The notes under the pieces: generated by a model
Seen by the model: only the letters and a program-made list of their open reading frames with translations
Databases searched by the model: none
Told to the model about the DNA's origin: nothing
In this document: positions 15,501-24,096 of the stretch, in pieces
Layout of the letters: each line of letters opens with the position of its first letter
How positions within the stretch are numbered: the first letter of the stretch is position 1
Source: Vibrio penaeicida
GTDB taxonomy: Bacteria > Pseudomonadota > Gammaproteobacteria > Enterobacterales > Vibrionaceae
DNA: 64,000 bases
Assembly: GCF_002933855.1 (NCBI RefSeq)
Contig: NZ_BFAQ01000023.1
Span: 114,323-178,322 of the forward strand
Direction of reading: 5' to 3'
Made by a program: the position numbers and the translations under genes

Positions 15501-16605
15501 CCAATCTGTTCGTCATTCGGATAGTCAATCTTCGCCCAAGCAATCTGCGTCCAAGCAATCTGCGTCCAAGCAATCTGCGCCTAAGCGATCTGCGTCCAAG
15601 CAATCTTACGCGAAACAAGGCAATTCCGTTTGGCGTCACATTGTTAAAACAGTGGGTATCGAGAACATTGGCTTAAGTCTGTTGTTGGCGGTGGTATTTA
15701 TCGGTTTCAGTTTGGCGTCGCCGCGTTTTTTGTCGGTGGCTAATTTTGAATCCATGGCATTTCAGTTACCAGAGCTCGGTATTTTAACACTAGCCATGCT
15801 ACTGCCCATTTTGACGGGCGGTTTGAACCTTGCCATTACCTTCAGTGCCAATTTTTGTGGGCTCACGCTTGCGTGGATTCTGACGCAGTTTGGTGGTACG
15901 GATGCGTCAGTTGCCGCGTTCATTGGAGGGTGTTTAGTTGCGCTATTGGTTGGGGCACTGTCTGGTTACATGATGGGCGCAGTGATCGCGTACACCAATG
16001 CACACCCCATTTTAGTTTCACTCGCCATGATGATTTTTTTGCGTGGATTAGGCGAGTTTCTTACCCGCGGGAAAGACATCTCGGGATTCCCAGATTTTAT
16101 TCAACCTTTAGGGCATGGCAGCGTCTTGGGGATACCCATTCCTCTCTTGATCATGCTTTCGGTGTTTTTGATTTGTTACGTCTTTCTCGCCAAAAGTCGG
16201 CTTGGTCTCATCACCTATCTAATGGGCTCAAATATCGAAGCGGTGCGTTATTCCGGCATTCACACCAAACGAGCGCTTACTCTCGTTTATACCTTGTCTG
16301 GCGTGCTTTGCGCCGTGGCCGGCATTGTTATGATGCTGCGCTTTAACTCGGTGCGTGTTGGGCATGGCGAGTCTTACTTGTTGATCACCGTGTTGGCGTG
16401 TTTTCTCGGCGGCGTCGACCCGTTTGGTGGATTCGGCAGGGTGGTGTCTGTTCTTCTGGCGTTAGTGATATTGCAAGCGCTCTCCTCGGGTTTGAATTTA
16501 ATTGGGATTAATCAACATTTTGCTACCGCGGCGTGGGGGCTCTTTTTGATTGCCGTCATGGTTATCCGATGGGGCTGGATACGGTTCTACAGAAAGAAAG
16601 TTTAA
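15493..16605 (+). CDS. Sugar ABC transporter permease with repeat-rich N-terminus
   Basis: Second permease of the importer, 370 residues. After residue 50 it is a standard RbsC-like protein (ILTGGLNLAITFSANFCGL near 115, FLGGVDPFGGFGRVVSV near 300, about ten membrane segments). Before that sits an unusual hydrophilic tail made of five-residue repeats of the type K-Q-S-A-S, coded by six 15-bp tandem units (15526-15615). The tail is basic and should face the cytoplasm. It is not a normal part of this family and has probably grown by slippage. Its start overlaps the previous permease. Confidence 0.9.
   Translation: MSDQSVRHSDSQSSPKQSASKQSASKQSAPKRSASKQSYAKQGNSVWRHIVKTVGIENIGLSLLLAVVFIGFSLASPRFLSVANFESMAFQLPELGILTLAMLLPILTGGLNLAITFSANFCGLTLAWILTQFGGTDASVAAFIGGCLVALLVGALSGYMMGAVIAYTNAHPILVSLAMMIFLRGLGEFLTRGKDISGFPDFIQPLGHGSVLGIPIPLLIMLSVFLICYVFLAKSRLGLITYLMGSNIEAVRYSGIHTKRALTLVYTLSGVLCAVAGIVMMLRFNSVRVGHGESYLLITVLACFLGGVDPFGGFGRVVSVLLALVILQALSSGLNLIGINQHFATAAWGLFLIAVMVIRWGWIRFYRKKV
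15526..15615 (+). repeat. 15-bp tandem repeat inside the permease gene
   Basis: Six directly repeated 15-bp units of the form CAATCTGCGTCCAAG, the inner ones nearly identical and the first and last diverged. They encode K-Q-S-A-S type pentapeptides. Because 15 is a multiple of three, changes in copy number would lengthen or shorten the tail without breaking the frame. Confidence 0.9.
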
Positions 16606-16618
16606 TAGGAGAAACAAA

Positions 16619-17470
16619 ATGAAAGGATTTGGTGTACATACAAGTATGTGGGCATTGGAGTGGACCCGTGAAGGAGCAGAACGAGCGATTTCCGAAGCCA
16701 GCCAATATCAAGGTATCGATTTTTTAGAAATCACCATGTTGGACCCCCCAGGTGTAGATGCCCCCCATACCCGCGCTCTATTGGAAAAAGCAGAGCTCAA
16801 TGCCGTGTGTTCTTTGGGCGTACCTTTGCACTGTTTACCCTCTCAAGTGCCAGACAAGGCGTTCGATTTTCTTAAGCTTGCTATTGATAAAACGGTGACA
16901 TTAGGTGGGCAATCGCTCACTGGGGTGACGTATGGTGGTATCGGTGAAAGAACGGGAAAGCCGCCCACCCAAAAAGAGTTGGATAACGTCGCCGTAACCA
17001 TGAGAAAAACGGCGGACTATGCAAAGAAGCAAGGTATCGAGTTAGGTATTGAAGTGATTAACCGTTATGAAAATCATTTATTCAATACCGGATGGCAAGC
17101 TGTGGAGTTGCTAGAGAGAATTGGTTCAGACAACATCTTTATTCATTTGGATACTTATCACATGAACATTGAAGAGAAAGGGGCTGCAAATGGTATTCTG
17201 GATTGCCGAGAGCACTTAAAATACATCCACCTTTCCGAAAGCGATCGCGGCGTGCCGGGATCCGGTACATGCGATTGGGATGAAGTGTTTGCCGCTTTAT
17301 CGGCGGTGAATTTTAAAGGCGGGATGACCATGGAAAGCTTCATCAATTTACCACCGCAAATTGCTTCTGCTCTGTCGGTTTGGCGACCAGTGGCAGAGAG
17401 CCCTGAAGAAGTCATGACACATGGGTTGAGTTTTTTAACAAACAAAGCCAAACAGTATCGATTATTGTAA
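16619..17470 (+). CDS. Sugar 3-epimerase-like TIM-barrel protein
   Basis: AP-endonuclease-2-fold enzyme of the sugar phosphate isomerase/epimerase group, 283 residues, closest in style to D-tagatose/D-psicose 3-epimerases. It begins KGFGVHTSMWALEW. The metal and substrate residues are visible as ELGIEVINRYENH (Glu near 142), FIHLDTYHMNIEE (Asp and His near 180), YIHLSESDRGVPGSGTCDWDEVF (His near 203) and GGMTMESF (Glu near 238). The family normally interconverts ketoses at C3 using Mn or Co. The ATG at 16619 follows AGGAGAAACAAA; an earlier ATG at 16550 lies inside the permease gene. It ends the importer operon, so the substrate is likely a rare ketose such as psicose, tagatose or sorbose; the exact one is not decided. 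Confidence 0.85.
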   Translation: MKGFGVHTSMWALEWTREGAERAISEASQYQGIDFLEITMLDPPGVDAPHTRALLEKAELNAVCSLGVPLHCLPSQVPDKAFDFLKLAIDKTVTLGGQSLTGVTYGGIGERTGKPPTQKELDNVAVTMRKTADYAKKQGIELGIEVINRYENHLFNTGWQAVELLERIGSDNIFIHLDTYHMNIEEKGAANGILDCREHLKYIHLSESDRGVPGSGTCDWDEVFAALSAVNFKGGMTMESFINLPPQIASALSVWRPVAESPEEVMTHGLSFLTNKAKQYRLL

Positions 17471-17482
17471 TTGCAACGAATG

Positions 17483-17516
17483 ATCTGCCAGATATAAGTT
17501 TGGTTATCTGGCAGAT
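17483..17516 (+). terminator. Terminator hairpin of the sugar ABC operon
   Basis: ATCTGCCAGATA (17483-17494) and TATCTGGCAGAT (17505-17516) form a perfect 12-bp stem with a 10-base loop. It starts 12 bp after the epimerase stop. The T-tract is short (TTTAC), so it may be a weak terminator or a stabiliser. Confidence 0.7.
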
Positions 17517-17791
17517 TTACAATGTAAATTTAAATCCCGTCATCTTTTTAGCCTGTATTCCTCGCTCACTATCACTTTGTGCCTAGCGATTTTTCCTACG
17601 TGAATAGGGCTGCGAGACATTTCAGTTAGTACATCACCGTCTTCCATAAAAAAACATAAAACTCTTGTCATAACGGTGATTTACGCCATTTCACTGCTTC
17701 TTTATTCATAATTATGTTGTTTTGATGATTTTTTTAATAGTGTGATCTGGTTGTTATTTAATCGATTGGGTCTACCTTGAACTAAACATAT

Positions 17792-17808
17792 TTTTACGTA
17801 TAGTAAAA
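17792..17808. promoter_or_regulatory. Palindrome upstream of the XRE-cupin regulator
   Basis: TTTTAC and GTAAAA flank a 5-bp spacer (17792-17808), with a further TTTTTAC just after. It ends 47 bp before the regulator's start codon, in the expected place for an autoregulatory operator. No binding protein can be named from sequence. Confidence 0.4.
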
Positions 17809-17855
17809 TTTTTACACATTTAACATGATTGAAACATGCTGAGAGGGGAACGAGT

Positions 17856-18419
17856 ATGGATGCATATTCTCTTGGAGCAAGGATTCGAAGAAAGCGTAAA
17901 GAGTTAGGAAAAACGCTGCAGCAAGTCGCCGATGAATCGAAGTTCTCTATAGGTTTTCTGTCTCGTGTTGAGCGCAACGATGTTTCACCATCTCTCTCGT
18001 CACTCGCGATCATCGCTAACGTGTTGCAGTCGGATATGGAAAGCTTCGTTTCAGTGCCAAGCAATGCGGGCTCAGTGATCTTGGCTGCAGACCGCGCAGG
18101 TTTTTCCTTACCCGATGGCAAGGCGCACTATCAACAACTTTCGAGTGATTTTCCAGGAAAGCGAATAAATGGTGCAGAAGTTGTGTTGGAGCCGGGCTTT
18201 CAAACCGAAGCAATGGTTCATGAGGGCGAAGAACTGTGTGTGGTACTGGATGGGTATTTGACGTTAACCCTCAATAATCAAACCCAAGTACTAACAAGTG
18301 GAGATAGTGCTCATTACAGCTCTGCCATCCCTCATCAATGGCGTAATACGCATACCACACCATGTCGAGTGATGTGGTTTGGCGACCTCGATATTTTTGC
18401 CCACCACAAGGAAGAATGA
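17856..18419 (+). CDS. XRE-cupin transcriptional regulator
   Basis: DNA-binding regulator of 187 residues from the ATG at 17856, which follows AGAGGGGAACGAG; a TTG at 17829 is less likely. Residues 5-62 are a lambda-repressor-like helix-turn-helix (LGARIRRKRKELGKTLQQVA, then FSIGFLSRVERNDVSPSLSSL). Residues about 110-180 form a cupin barrel (VVLEPGFQTEAMVHEGEELCVVLDGYLTL and SGDSAHYSSAIPHQWRN). This is the PuuR-like plan used by regulators of amine, amino-acid and peptide use, where the cupin senses the nutrient. It is followed at once by a GAF protein and a Dpp-type transporter, its probable targets. Confidence 0.9.
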   Translation: MDAYSLGARIRRKRKELGKTLQQVADESKFSIGFLSRVERNDVSPSLSSLAIIANVLQSDMESFVSVPSNAGSVILAADRAGFSLPDGKAHYQQLSSDFPGKRINGAEVVLEPGFQTEAMVHEGEELCVVLDGYLTLTLNNQTQVLTSGDSAHYSSAIPHQWRNTHTTPCRVMWFGDLDIFAHHKEE

Positions 18420-18420
18420 C

Positions 18421-18864
18421 ATGAGCGAGGGGTTTGAGAGTTTTGAAAGCACACAGCAAGAACTGAAGCGTGCGGTGGGATTTAAGTTACTGACCATTAT
18501 GTGCCTAACCAGCAACCATGCGTGTCGATGCTACACCAGCGACATCAATAACTATCCAGTGAGTGGTGTGAAGCCTTTAGAGTTTGATGATTGGCACCAA
18601 CAGGTTGTTGTTAAGGCGACGCCTTTTGTGTGTAACGAGCGAGCTTTGTTAGACAAATATCTAAAAGACAGCGCTTTGTTTGAAAAGCTCCAGTTAGGAT
18701 CAGCCATTAATCTTCCTGTGATGTTTCAGGATGAAGTGATTGGCACCATCAACCTCCTCGATGAAGAGGGGGCATACGTAAGTATTGATTTACCCAATGC
18801 AATGGAAGTTGCGCAGAAAGTGGCACCCGATCTGTTGGCATTTCGACGTGCACTTGAAAAGTAA
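18421..18864 (+). CDS. GAF domain protein
   Basis: Small cytosolic protein of 147 residues that is essentially one GAF domain. Recognisable parts are VGFKLLTIMCL near residue 18, Y-T-S-D-I-N-N-Y-P-V-S-G-V-K-P near 40, and LQLGSAINLPVMFQDEVIGTINLLD near 95, the standard GAF strand-loop-strand. It resembles the free-standing GAF proteins that often sit next to peptide-type ABC transporters. Three cysteines (in IMCLTS and HACRCY) cluster near the pocket, but the pattern of free-methionine-sulfoxide reductases is not clearly met. It starts one base after the regulator's stop, so it belongs to the same operon. Ligand unknown. Confidence 0.82.
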   Translation: MSEGFESFESTQQELKRAVGFKLLTIMCLTSNHACRCYTSDINNYPVSGVKPLEFDDWHQQVVVKATPFVCNERALLDKYLKDSALFEKLQLGSAINLPVMFQDEVIGTINLLDEEGAYVSIDLPNAMEVAQKVAPDLLAFRRALEK

Positions 18865-18877
18865 CAGGAGACATTTC

Positions 18878-20473
18878 GTGAAGTACTTAAAACAACACCA
18901 AATCTGGTGCAAGCTAGCCGTTACCATCAGTGCGCTGTTTTGCGCATCAACGATTGCGGCAACGCCGCCTTCCACTCTGGTTGTAGCAAAAAATATTGAT
19001 GACCTCGCCACCCTCGACCCTGCTCAAATTTACGAGTTCACAGGAGGAGAAATTAGCAATAATCTGTACGACCAACTCGTGGAGTACCATGCCGGTGCAA
19101 CGGATACACTCGTCGGCGGATTAGCAAGCTCGTGGCATGCCGATAGTGCTGCTCGCACCATTACCTTTGAGCTGGATAAAAGCGCCAGATTTGCATCCGG
19201 CAATGACGTAACAGCGGATGATATTGTGTACTCGTTTGTGCGAGTCATGAAGTTGAACAAAACCCCCTCTGCTGTCGTGAAACAACTGGGTTGGAACGCC
19301 GACAATATCGAATCGCAAGTCGTTAAAGTCGATGATGACACAGTGAAAGTCCACTACAAAGAAGGCATTTCCCCTGACTTTGCGTTAAACACTTTAACAG
19401 CGACAGTGGCGTCTATTGTCGATAGTAAAACAGTGAAGAAACACGAAAAAGACGGCGATATGGGCAACGCTTGGCTCAACAAAAACAGTGCAGGCTCTGG
19501 TCCATTTTCATTGCGTATTTGGAAAGCGAACGACACGGTTGTACTTAGCGCTAATAAAAAATGGTGGGAGGGTGACTTAGCGATCAAACAAGTGATTTAC
19601 CGCCACATTGTTGAGCCAACAACACAACGTATCATGTTAGAAAAAGGCGACATTGATATTGCGCGAGGTCTAGGACCGGATCAAATTCAAGCCATTGCCA
19701 CCCACTCGGAGTTAAAAATAGAAGATTACCCTCAATCGGCGGTTTACTTTTTCTCGTTTAACGTGAAAAACAACAAACTGAATAACCCTGAGTTTTGGCG
19801 TGCTGCGAAATACCTGATTGACTACAAAGGAATGGCGAATTCATTCTTGAAGGGGCAATTCAAAGTGCACCAAGCGTTTTGGCCACAAGGCATGCCGGGT
19901 GCAGTGAGTGATACTCCGTATTCGTTAGATGTGGCAAAAGCCAAGCAGATTTTAACAGACGCCAAAATTGAGAATCTGAGCCTGAAAATGGACTACATCA
20001 ATAGCGAGCCGTTTTCGAGCATGGCGCAGTCAATTCAAGCTACATTTGCAGAAGCAGGTATTAAGATCGATCTGGTTCCGGGAACAGGAAATCAAGTCAT
20101 CACGAAATACCGTGCACGGGAACATGAAGGGATGCTGTTGTACTGGGGACCAGACTATGCCGACCCTCATTCCAATGCGGGGGCTTTTGCCTACAATGCC
20201 AATAACGATGACGACCACTATGTCTCTACTACAACTTGGCGTAACGGCTGGCAAGATCTGGAGCTAAACAAGAAGGTAGAAGCGGCACTTCAAGAAACCG
20301 ATCGTGATAAGCGCTTACAGCAATACCGTGATTTACAACATGATGTGATGAAAACGTCGCCAATTGTCGTCATGTTCCAAAACCAAGCGCAAACAGCACT
20401 GCGAAGCAATATTAATGGCTATGAGCAAGGCTCATCCGCCCATCAAGTGTACTACTCAAAAGTGACTAAATAG
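18878..20473 (+). CDS. Peptide-type ABC transporter substrate-binding protein (SBP_bac_5)
   Basis: Periplasmic solute-binding protein of the DppA/OppA family, 531 residues. The start is a GTG at 18878 behind CAGGAGACATTTC; the frame extends further upstream into the GAF gene, but only the GTG has a ribosome site. Residues 1-32 are a signal peptide ending near STIAATP. The mature chain starts LVVAKNIDDLATLDPAQIYEF and contains ITFELDKSARFASGNDVTADDIVYSF near residue 92, the family signature. It would capture peptides or similarly sized nitrogen compounds; with an XRE-cupin/GAF context, opine-, amine- or hydantoin-like substrates are possible. The family cannot be narrowed further. Confidence 0.92.
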   Translation: MKYLKQHQIWCKLAVTISALFCASTIAATPPSTLVVAKNIDDLATLDPAQIYEFTGGEISNNLYDQLVEYHAGATDTLVGGLASSWHADSAARTITFELDKSARFASGNDVTADDIVYSFVRVMKLNKTPSAVVKQLGWNADNIESQVVKVDDDTVKVHYKEGISPDFALNTLTATVASIVDSKTVKKHEKDGDMGNAWLNKNSAGSGPFSLRIWKANDTVVLSANKKWWEGDLAIKQVIYRHIVEPTTQRIMLEKGDIDIARGLGPDQIQAIATHSELKIEDYPQSAVYFFSFNVKNNKLNNPEFWRAAKYLIDYKGMANSFLKGQFKVHQAFWPQGMPGAVSDTPYSLDVAKAKQILTDAKIENLSLKMDYINSEPFSSMAQSIQATFAEAGIKIDLVPGTGNQVITKYRAREHEGMLLYWGPDYADPHSNAGAFAYNANNDDDHYVSTTTWRNGWQDLELNKKVEAALQETDRDKRLQQYRDLQHDVMKTSPIVVMFQNQAQTALRSNINGYEQGSSAHQVYYSKVTK

Positions 20474-20494
20474 ATCAGTAATAGGGGCACAGTC

Positions 20495-21532
20495 ATGGTG
20501 GGATCAAGCAATAAATTCTTTTCATTCGGTCTGATACTGGCAAAGCAAACGTCCATGGTTGTGGTGACTTTAGTGGCACTGTTGGTAGTGACGTTTTTTA
20601 TCGGCCGTGTTATGCCCATTGATCCCGTCGTTGCTGTGGTGGGCGATCGCGCAAGCCCAGAAGTGTACGCTCAAGTTGAGGTTGAGCTTGGTCTCGATAA
20701 GCCCTTACCTATCCAGTTTTGGCGCTACCTAAAAGATGTCGCAAACGGCAACTTAGGCATGTCTCAGAGTACGGGTAATACCGTCTTGGAAGATATCAGC
20801 AACTTCTTTCCAGCGACTCTTGAGCTAGCGACTTTGGGTATTATTGTGGGCATTCTGCTTGGTGTTCCGCTTGGTATTTGGGCGGCTCTTCATCGGGGGA
20901 CATGGCAAGATAACCTGATTCGGGTTTTTTCGCTGGTGGGCTACTCTACCCCTGTATTTTGGTTGGGTTTAATTGGGCTGTTGGTGTTTTACGCCAAGCT
21001 TGATTGGGTAGCCGGACCAGGGCGGTTGGATATCGGCTACGAGTATTTGGTCACACCTGTAACTGGGATGATTCTTGTCGACTCTGCCCTTGAGCAGCAA
21101 TGGGATGTGTTTCGTAATGCAATCAGTCACTTAGTGCTGCCCGTTCTCATATTAGGGTATTTCTCCATGGCTTACATTGGTCGTATGACGCGCTCATTGA
21201 TGTTGGATGAGTTAGAAAAAGAATACGTGGTGACCGCGCGTGTGAAAGGCGTGAGTGAATTTACCCTAATCACGCGGCATTGTTTGGTGAATATTCGAGT
21301 TCCACTGATTACGATTTTGGCGCTTACCTACGCCAGTTTGCTTGAGGGGGCTGTTCTTACCGAGAGCGTCTTTGCTTGGCCGGGTTTGGGGGCGTACATT
21401 ACTAATGCTCTGTTTTCTGCCGATATGCCCGCGGTATTGGGTGGCACATTGATTGTTGGTATCTGTTTTGTGAGTTTGAACTTGTTGGCAGAACTCGCCT
21501 ATCCCCTTCTAGACCCGAGGGTGAAACGATGA
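20495..21532 (+). CDS. Dpp-type ABC transporter permease (DppB-like)
   Basis: First inner-membrane permease of the peptide-type importer, 345 residues with six predicted membrane helices. The N-terminal part matches DppB proteins (FFIGRVMPIDPVVAVVG and VEVELGLDKPLPIQFWRYLKD). The EAA loop appears as EYVVTARVKGVSEFTLITRH near residue 245, followed by the LEGAVLTESVFAWPGLG segment. The extended periplasmic loop around residues 160-215 (DWVAGPGRLDIGYEYLVTPV) is normal for the group. Its stop overlaps the ATG of the second permease (ATGA), so the two are made in equal amounts. Confidence 0.93.
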   Translation: MVGSSNKFFSFGLILAKQTSMVVVTLVALLVVTFFIGRVMPIDPVVAVVGDRASPEVYAQVEVELGLDKPLPIQFWRYLKDVANGNLGMSQSTGNTVLEDISNFFPATLELATLGIIVGILLGVPLGIWAALHRGTWQDNLIRVFSLVGYSTPVFWLGLIGLLVFYAKLDWVAGPGRLDIGYEYLVTPVTGMILVDSALEQQWDVFRNAISHLVLPVLILGYFSMAYIGRMTRSLMLDELEKEYVVTARVKGVSEFTLITRHCLVNIRVPLITILALTYASLLEGAVLTESVFAWPGLGAYITNALFSADMPAVLGGTLIVGICFVSLNLLAELAYPLLDPRVKR

Positions 21533-22437
21533 AATCTTCCATTAGACCTTCCATTAAGCAGTGGCTATTGGATGATACCCCAACCAGTCAGTGGCAAGCG
21601 AGATGTGCTAACTGGTATCGAGTTTGGCTGGCATTATGCGCCAATCCACTTACCCTCATGGGCATTGCATTACTCGTGTTATTGCTAGCAGTGTCAATAT
21701 TGGCTCCATGGCTTGCACCGCATTCGCCCATTGAAACCAATTTAGAAGCACGTTTGTTAGCGCCGTCTTGGGATTTTTGGCTTGGTACAGATCACCTTGG
21801 GCGAGACATATTTAGTCGCTTATTATACGGCGCGCAGGTGACCGTCACTATTGTGCTGCTAGTGGTTGTTACTACGGCACCTTTGGGCCTCATGATCGGT
21901 GTGGTTGCCGGTTATTTCGGAGGTTGGGTCGAGCTGGTATTAATGCGCATTACCGATATCTTTCTCGCGTTTCCCAAATTGGTAATGGCGCTCGCCTTTG
22001 TCGCCATCTTGGAGCCGGGTTTAGGTAACGTCGTATTGGCCATTGCCATTACGGCATGGCCACCTTATGCACGTGTTGCTCGTGCAGAAGCGCTTACCTG
22101 TCGAAATGCTGATTACATTCAAGCAGCGAAGCTGTCTGGCGCTTCACCAATACGAATTTTGTATCATCATATTGTACCGATGTGCATGACCTCAGTGATC
22201 ATCCGTGTCACCTTGGATATGGCAGGGATCATTCTCGTCGCTGCGGGGCTGGGTTTCTTGGGCTTGGGTGCGAAACCTCCTACGCCAGAGTGGGGCATGA
22301 TGATCGCAGAAGGTCGCTCGTTTTTGTTGGATCAATGGTGGGTTGCGACCATTCCAGGCATAGCCATTCTGTTGGTTAGCCTTGCGTTTAACTTATTGGG
22401 TGACGGTTTGCGTGATGCCCTTGAAGGCAAACGGTAG
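21529..22437 (+). CDS. Dpp-type ABC transporter permease (DppC-like)
   Basis: Second permease, 302 residues, of the OppC/DppC type. It has a long cytoplasmic N-terminus (about 40 residues), a first helix (LTLMGIALLVLLLAVSILAP), the conserved FWLGTDHLGRDIFSRLLYGAQ segment near residue 85, and the EAA loop RNADYIQAAKLSGASPIRILYHHI near residue 190. The C-terminal GLGFLGLGAKPPTPEWGMMI is another family mark. It starts within the stop of the DppB-like gene and is followed after 8 bp by the first ATPase gene. Confidence 0.93.
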   Translation: MKSSIRPSIKQWLLDDTPTSQWQARCANWYRVWLALCANPLTLMGIALLVLLLAVSILAPWLAPHSPIETNLEARLLAPSWDFWLGTDHLGRDIFSRLLYGAQVTVTIVLLVVVTTAPLGLMIGVVAGYFGGWVELVLMRITDIFLAFPKLVMALAFVAILEPGLGNVVLAIAITAWPPYARVARAEALTCRNADYIQAAKLSGASPIRILYHHIVPMCMTSVIIRVTLDMAGIILVAAGLGFLGLGAKPPTPEWGMMIAEGRSFLLDQWWVATIPGIAILLVSLAFNLLGDGLRDALEGKR

Positions 22438-22445
22438 GAGTGCCC

Positions 22446-23324
22446 ATGTCATTATTGAAAGCTGAAAAGCCATTACTGAAAGCCGAGAAGCCATTGTTGA
22501 AAGTTGAAAATCTTACAGTCACCTTTCCTACGGCGAAAGGTCCTGTAGACGTGGTGAAAAACTTTAACCTTGAAATGGGTAAAGAAAAAATTGGCATTGT
22601 CGGCGAGTCTGGATCGGGCAAATCCATGACGGCACGAGCCATTTTAGGTTTGTTACCGCAAGCTGCCTCAATGACAGCCAAGAGCATGTCTTTGCAGGAG
22701 ACAAATTTACTGGGTTTGTCGCCTCGTCAGTGGCGCAATGTTCGAGGGAAAGCGATCACTATGGTGATGCAAGATCCCAAATTTTCTCTTAATCCGGTAC
22801 TCACCGTAGAGCGGCAGTTGCTTGAAACTTGGAAGCTACACCACGTAGGCAACAAGTTTGAAGCAAAGCAGGCGATTTACAATGCACTTGCGGAAGTGGC
22901 CATTCGAGATCCAGAGAGGGTATTGGCATGTTATCCCCACCAACTTTCGGGGGGAATGGGGCAACGAGTCATGATCGCCATGATGTTGCTGCCACAGCCA
23001 AATATTCTGATTGCCGATGAAGCCACATCTGCATTAGACGTCACCGTACAGAAACAAGTATTGGAATTACTGAATAATTCAGTGGAAGCGCATGGCAGTG
23101 GTCTGATTTTGATTAGCCACGATTTACACCTCGTCGCCGAGTTTTGCGACCGAATCATTGTTATGTATCGTGGCTGCATTGTGGAAACTTTATCGGCATC
23201 TGATCTTCACCAAGCGCAACATCCATACACGCAAGGTTTGTTGGCTTGTTTACCCAGTTATCAAAAACGCGATCAGCCACTTTCAACGTTAAACCGCGAT
23301 CCAGCATGGGAGAAACTGGCATGA
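22446..23324 (+). CDS. Dpp-type ABC transporter ATPase (DppD-like)
   Basis: ATP-binding subunit, 292 residues from the ATG at 22446, which follows TAGGAG; a GTG at 22440 is possible. It has Walker [12 protein letters not shown] near residue 52, the Q-loop in MVMQDPKFSLNP, the signature LSGGMGQRVMIAMML near 160 and Walker B ILIADEATSALD. The serine-to-methionine change after GKS is mild. The C-terminal QHPYTQGLLACLP is the Oligo_HPY region. Its N-terminus is a triple repeat (L-L-K-A-E-K-P twice, then L-L-K-V-E-N-L) that merges into the first strand, evidently from a local 21-bp duplication. Its stop overlaps the next ATPase gene. Confidence 0.92.
   Translation: MSLLKAEKPLLKAEKPLLKVENLTVTFPTAKGPVDVVKNFNLEMGKEKIGIVGESGSGKSMTARAILGLLPQAASMTAKSMSLQETNLLGLSPRQWRNVRGKAITMVMQDPKFSLNPVLTVERQLLETWKLHHVGNKFEAKQAIYNALAEVAIRDPERVLACYPHQLSGGMGQRVMIAMMLLPQPNILIADEATSALDVTVQKQVLELLNNSVEAHGSGLILISHDLHLVAEFCDRIIVMYRGCIVETLSASDLHQAQHPYTQGLLACLPSYQKRDQPLSTLNRDPAWEKLA
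22452..22511 (+). repeat. 21-bp tandem repeat at the start of the DppD-like gene
   Basis: Two full units and one partial unit of the type TTATTGAAAGCTGAAAAGCCA, in frame, coding L-L-K-A-E-K-P. The third copy is the native start of the ABC domain (LLKVENLTV), so the two upstream copies look like added sequence. Confidence 0.85.
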
Positions 23325-24067
23325 TAAAAATCAGCAATACCGATATTTATTGGGGGGAATTTCTTGCGGTTAAGCAGTTTAACCTCAACGTTGCTGCCAA
23401 TCAGTGTGTTGGTTTAGTGGGCGAGTCTGGTTCGGGCAAGTCCACCGTTTTGCAGCTGCTTACTGGTATCAATCAAGAGTGGCGAGGTGAAGTAGAAATC
23501 GTGGGGCAAAATCTTGAGACTGGCAAGTCTTACCCAAAATCGCTTCGTCAAGATGTGCAAATGGTGTTTCAAGATCCGTATGCATCATTGCACCCTAAGC
23601 GTACGATCGACCAAACATTGTCAGAGGTCGCATATATTCACGGTATGGATAACGTATCAAAAAGGGTGTCCAGCGTGTTGTCGGACGTAGGATTGGATGC
23701 GCGGTTTCGCTTTCGTTATCCCAGCCAGTTATCCGGTGGGCAAAGGCAGCGAGTCGCAGTGGCGCGTGCGCTCATCAGCAAACCGAAACTGGTGTTATTG
23801 GATGAACCGACATCCGCACTGGACGCTTCTGTGCAAGCGGAAGTGCTCAATCTATTACGCCAACTCCAACAACAGCATCAACTTACCTATCTGATGGTGA
23901 GCCACGATCTCGACGTGGTGAACTGGCTATGTGATGACGTATACGTTATGAGCCAAGGGCAGCTCGAAGAGCAGACGGATGTGCACCGATTAGCGCGCCA
24001 TCAAGCGACAAGTGAATATACGCATAAACTTCTCGCTGCTACGCATGGCGAAAAAGTGTTGGACTAA
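23321..24067 (+). CDS. Dpp-type ABC transporter ATPase (DppF-like)
   Basis: Second ATPase of the importer, 248 residues from the ATG at 23321, which overlaps the DppD-like stop (ATGA). It carries Walker [12 protein letters not shown] near residue 39, the Q-loop [16 protein letters not shown] near 85, the signature [15 protein letters not shown] near 145 and Walker [17 protein letters not shown]. It is shorter than many DppF proteins (over 300 residues) because it lacks the C-terminal Oligo_HPY extension, so only the DppD-like partner may carry the iron-sulfur-type motif. It completes a five-gene importer. Confidence 0.92.
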   Translation: MIKISNTDIYWGEFLAVKQFNLNVAANQCVGLVGESGSGKSTVLQLLTGINQEWRGEVEIVGQNLETGKSYPKSLRQDVQMVFQDPYASLHPKRTIDQTLSEVAYIHGMDNVSKRVSSVLSDVGLDARFRFRYPSQLSGGQRQRVAVARALISKPKLVLLDEPTSALDASVQAEVLNLLRQLQQQHQLTYLMVSHDLDVVNWLCDDVYVMSQGQLEEQTDVHRLARHQATSEYTHKLLAATHGEKVLD

Positions 24068-24096
24068 ATAATGTTTTCTCTTTGTTGGTAATTGCG

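Larger units (their letters stand above)
17471..17855. other. Gap with terminator and promoter of the XRE-cupin gene
   Basis: This 385-bp AT-rich gap has no gene. It starts with the terminator of the sugar operon (17483-17516) and ends with a palindrome 48 bp before the next ATG (17792-17808). Nothing else was seen in between. Confidence 0.6.

Noticed and set aside
15526..15615. Regular short repeats considered as a CRISPR array
   Set aside because: Units are directly adjacent, 15 bp long, in frame and without spacers.
15855..16346. 163-codon frame in another phase within the second sugar permease gene
   Set aside because: The translation is rich in Trp, His and Arg and lacks any motif; the permease frame is certain.
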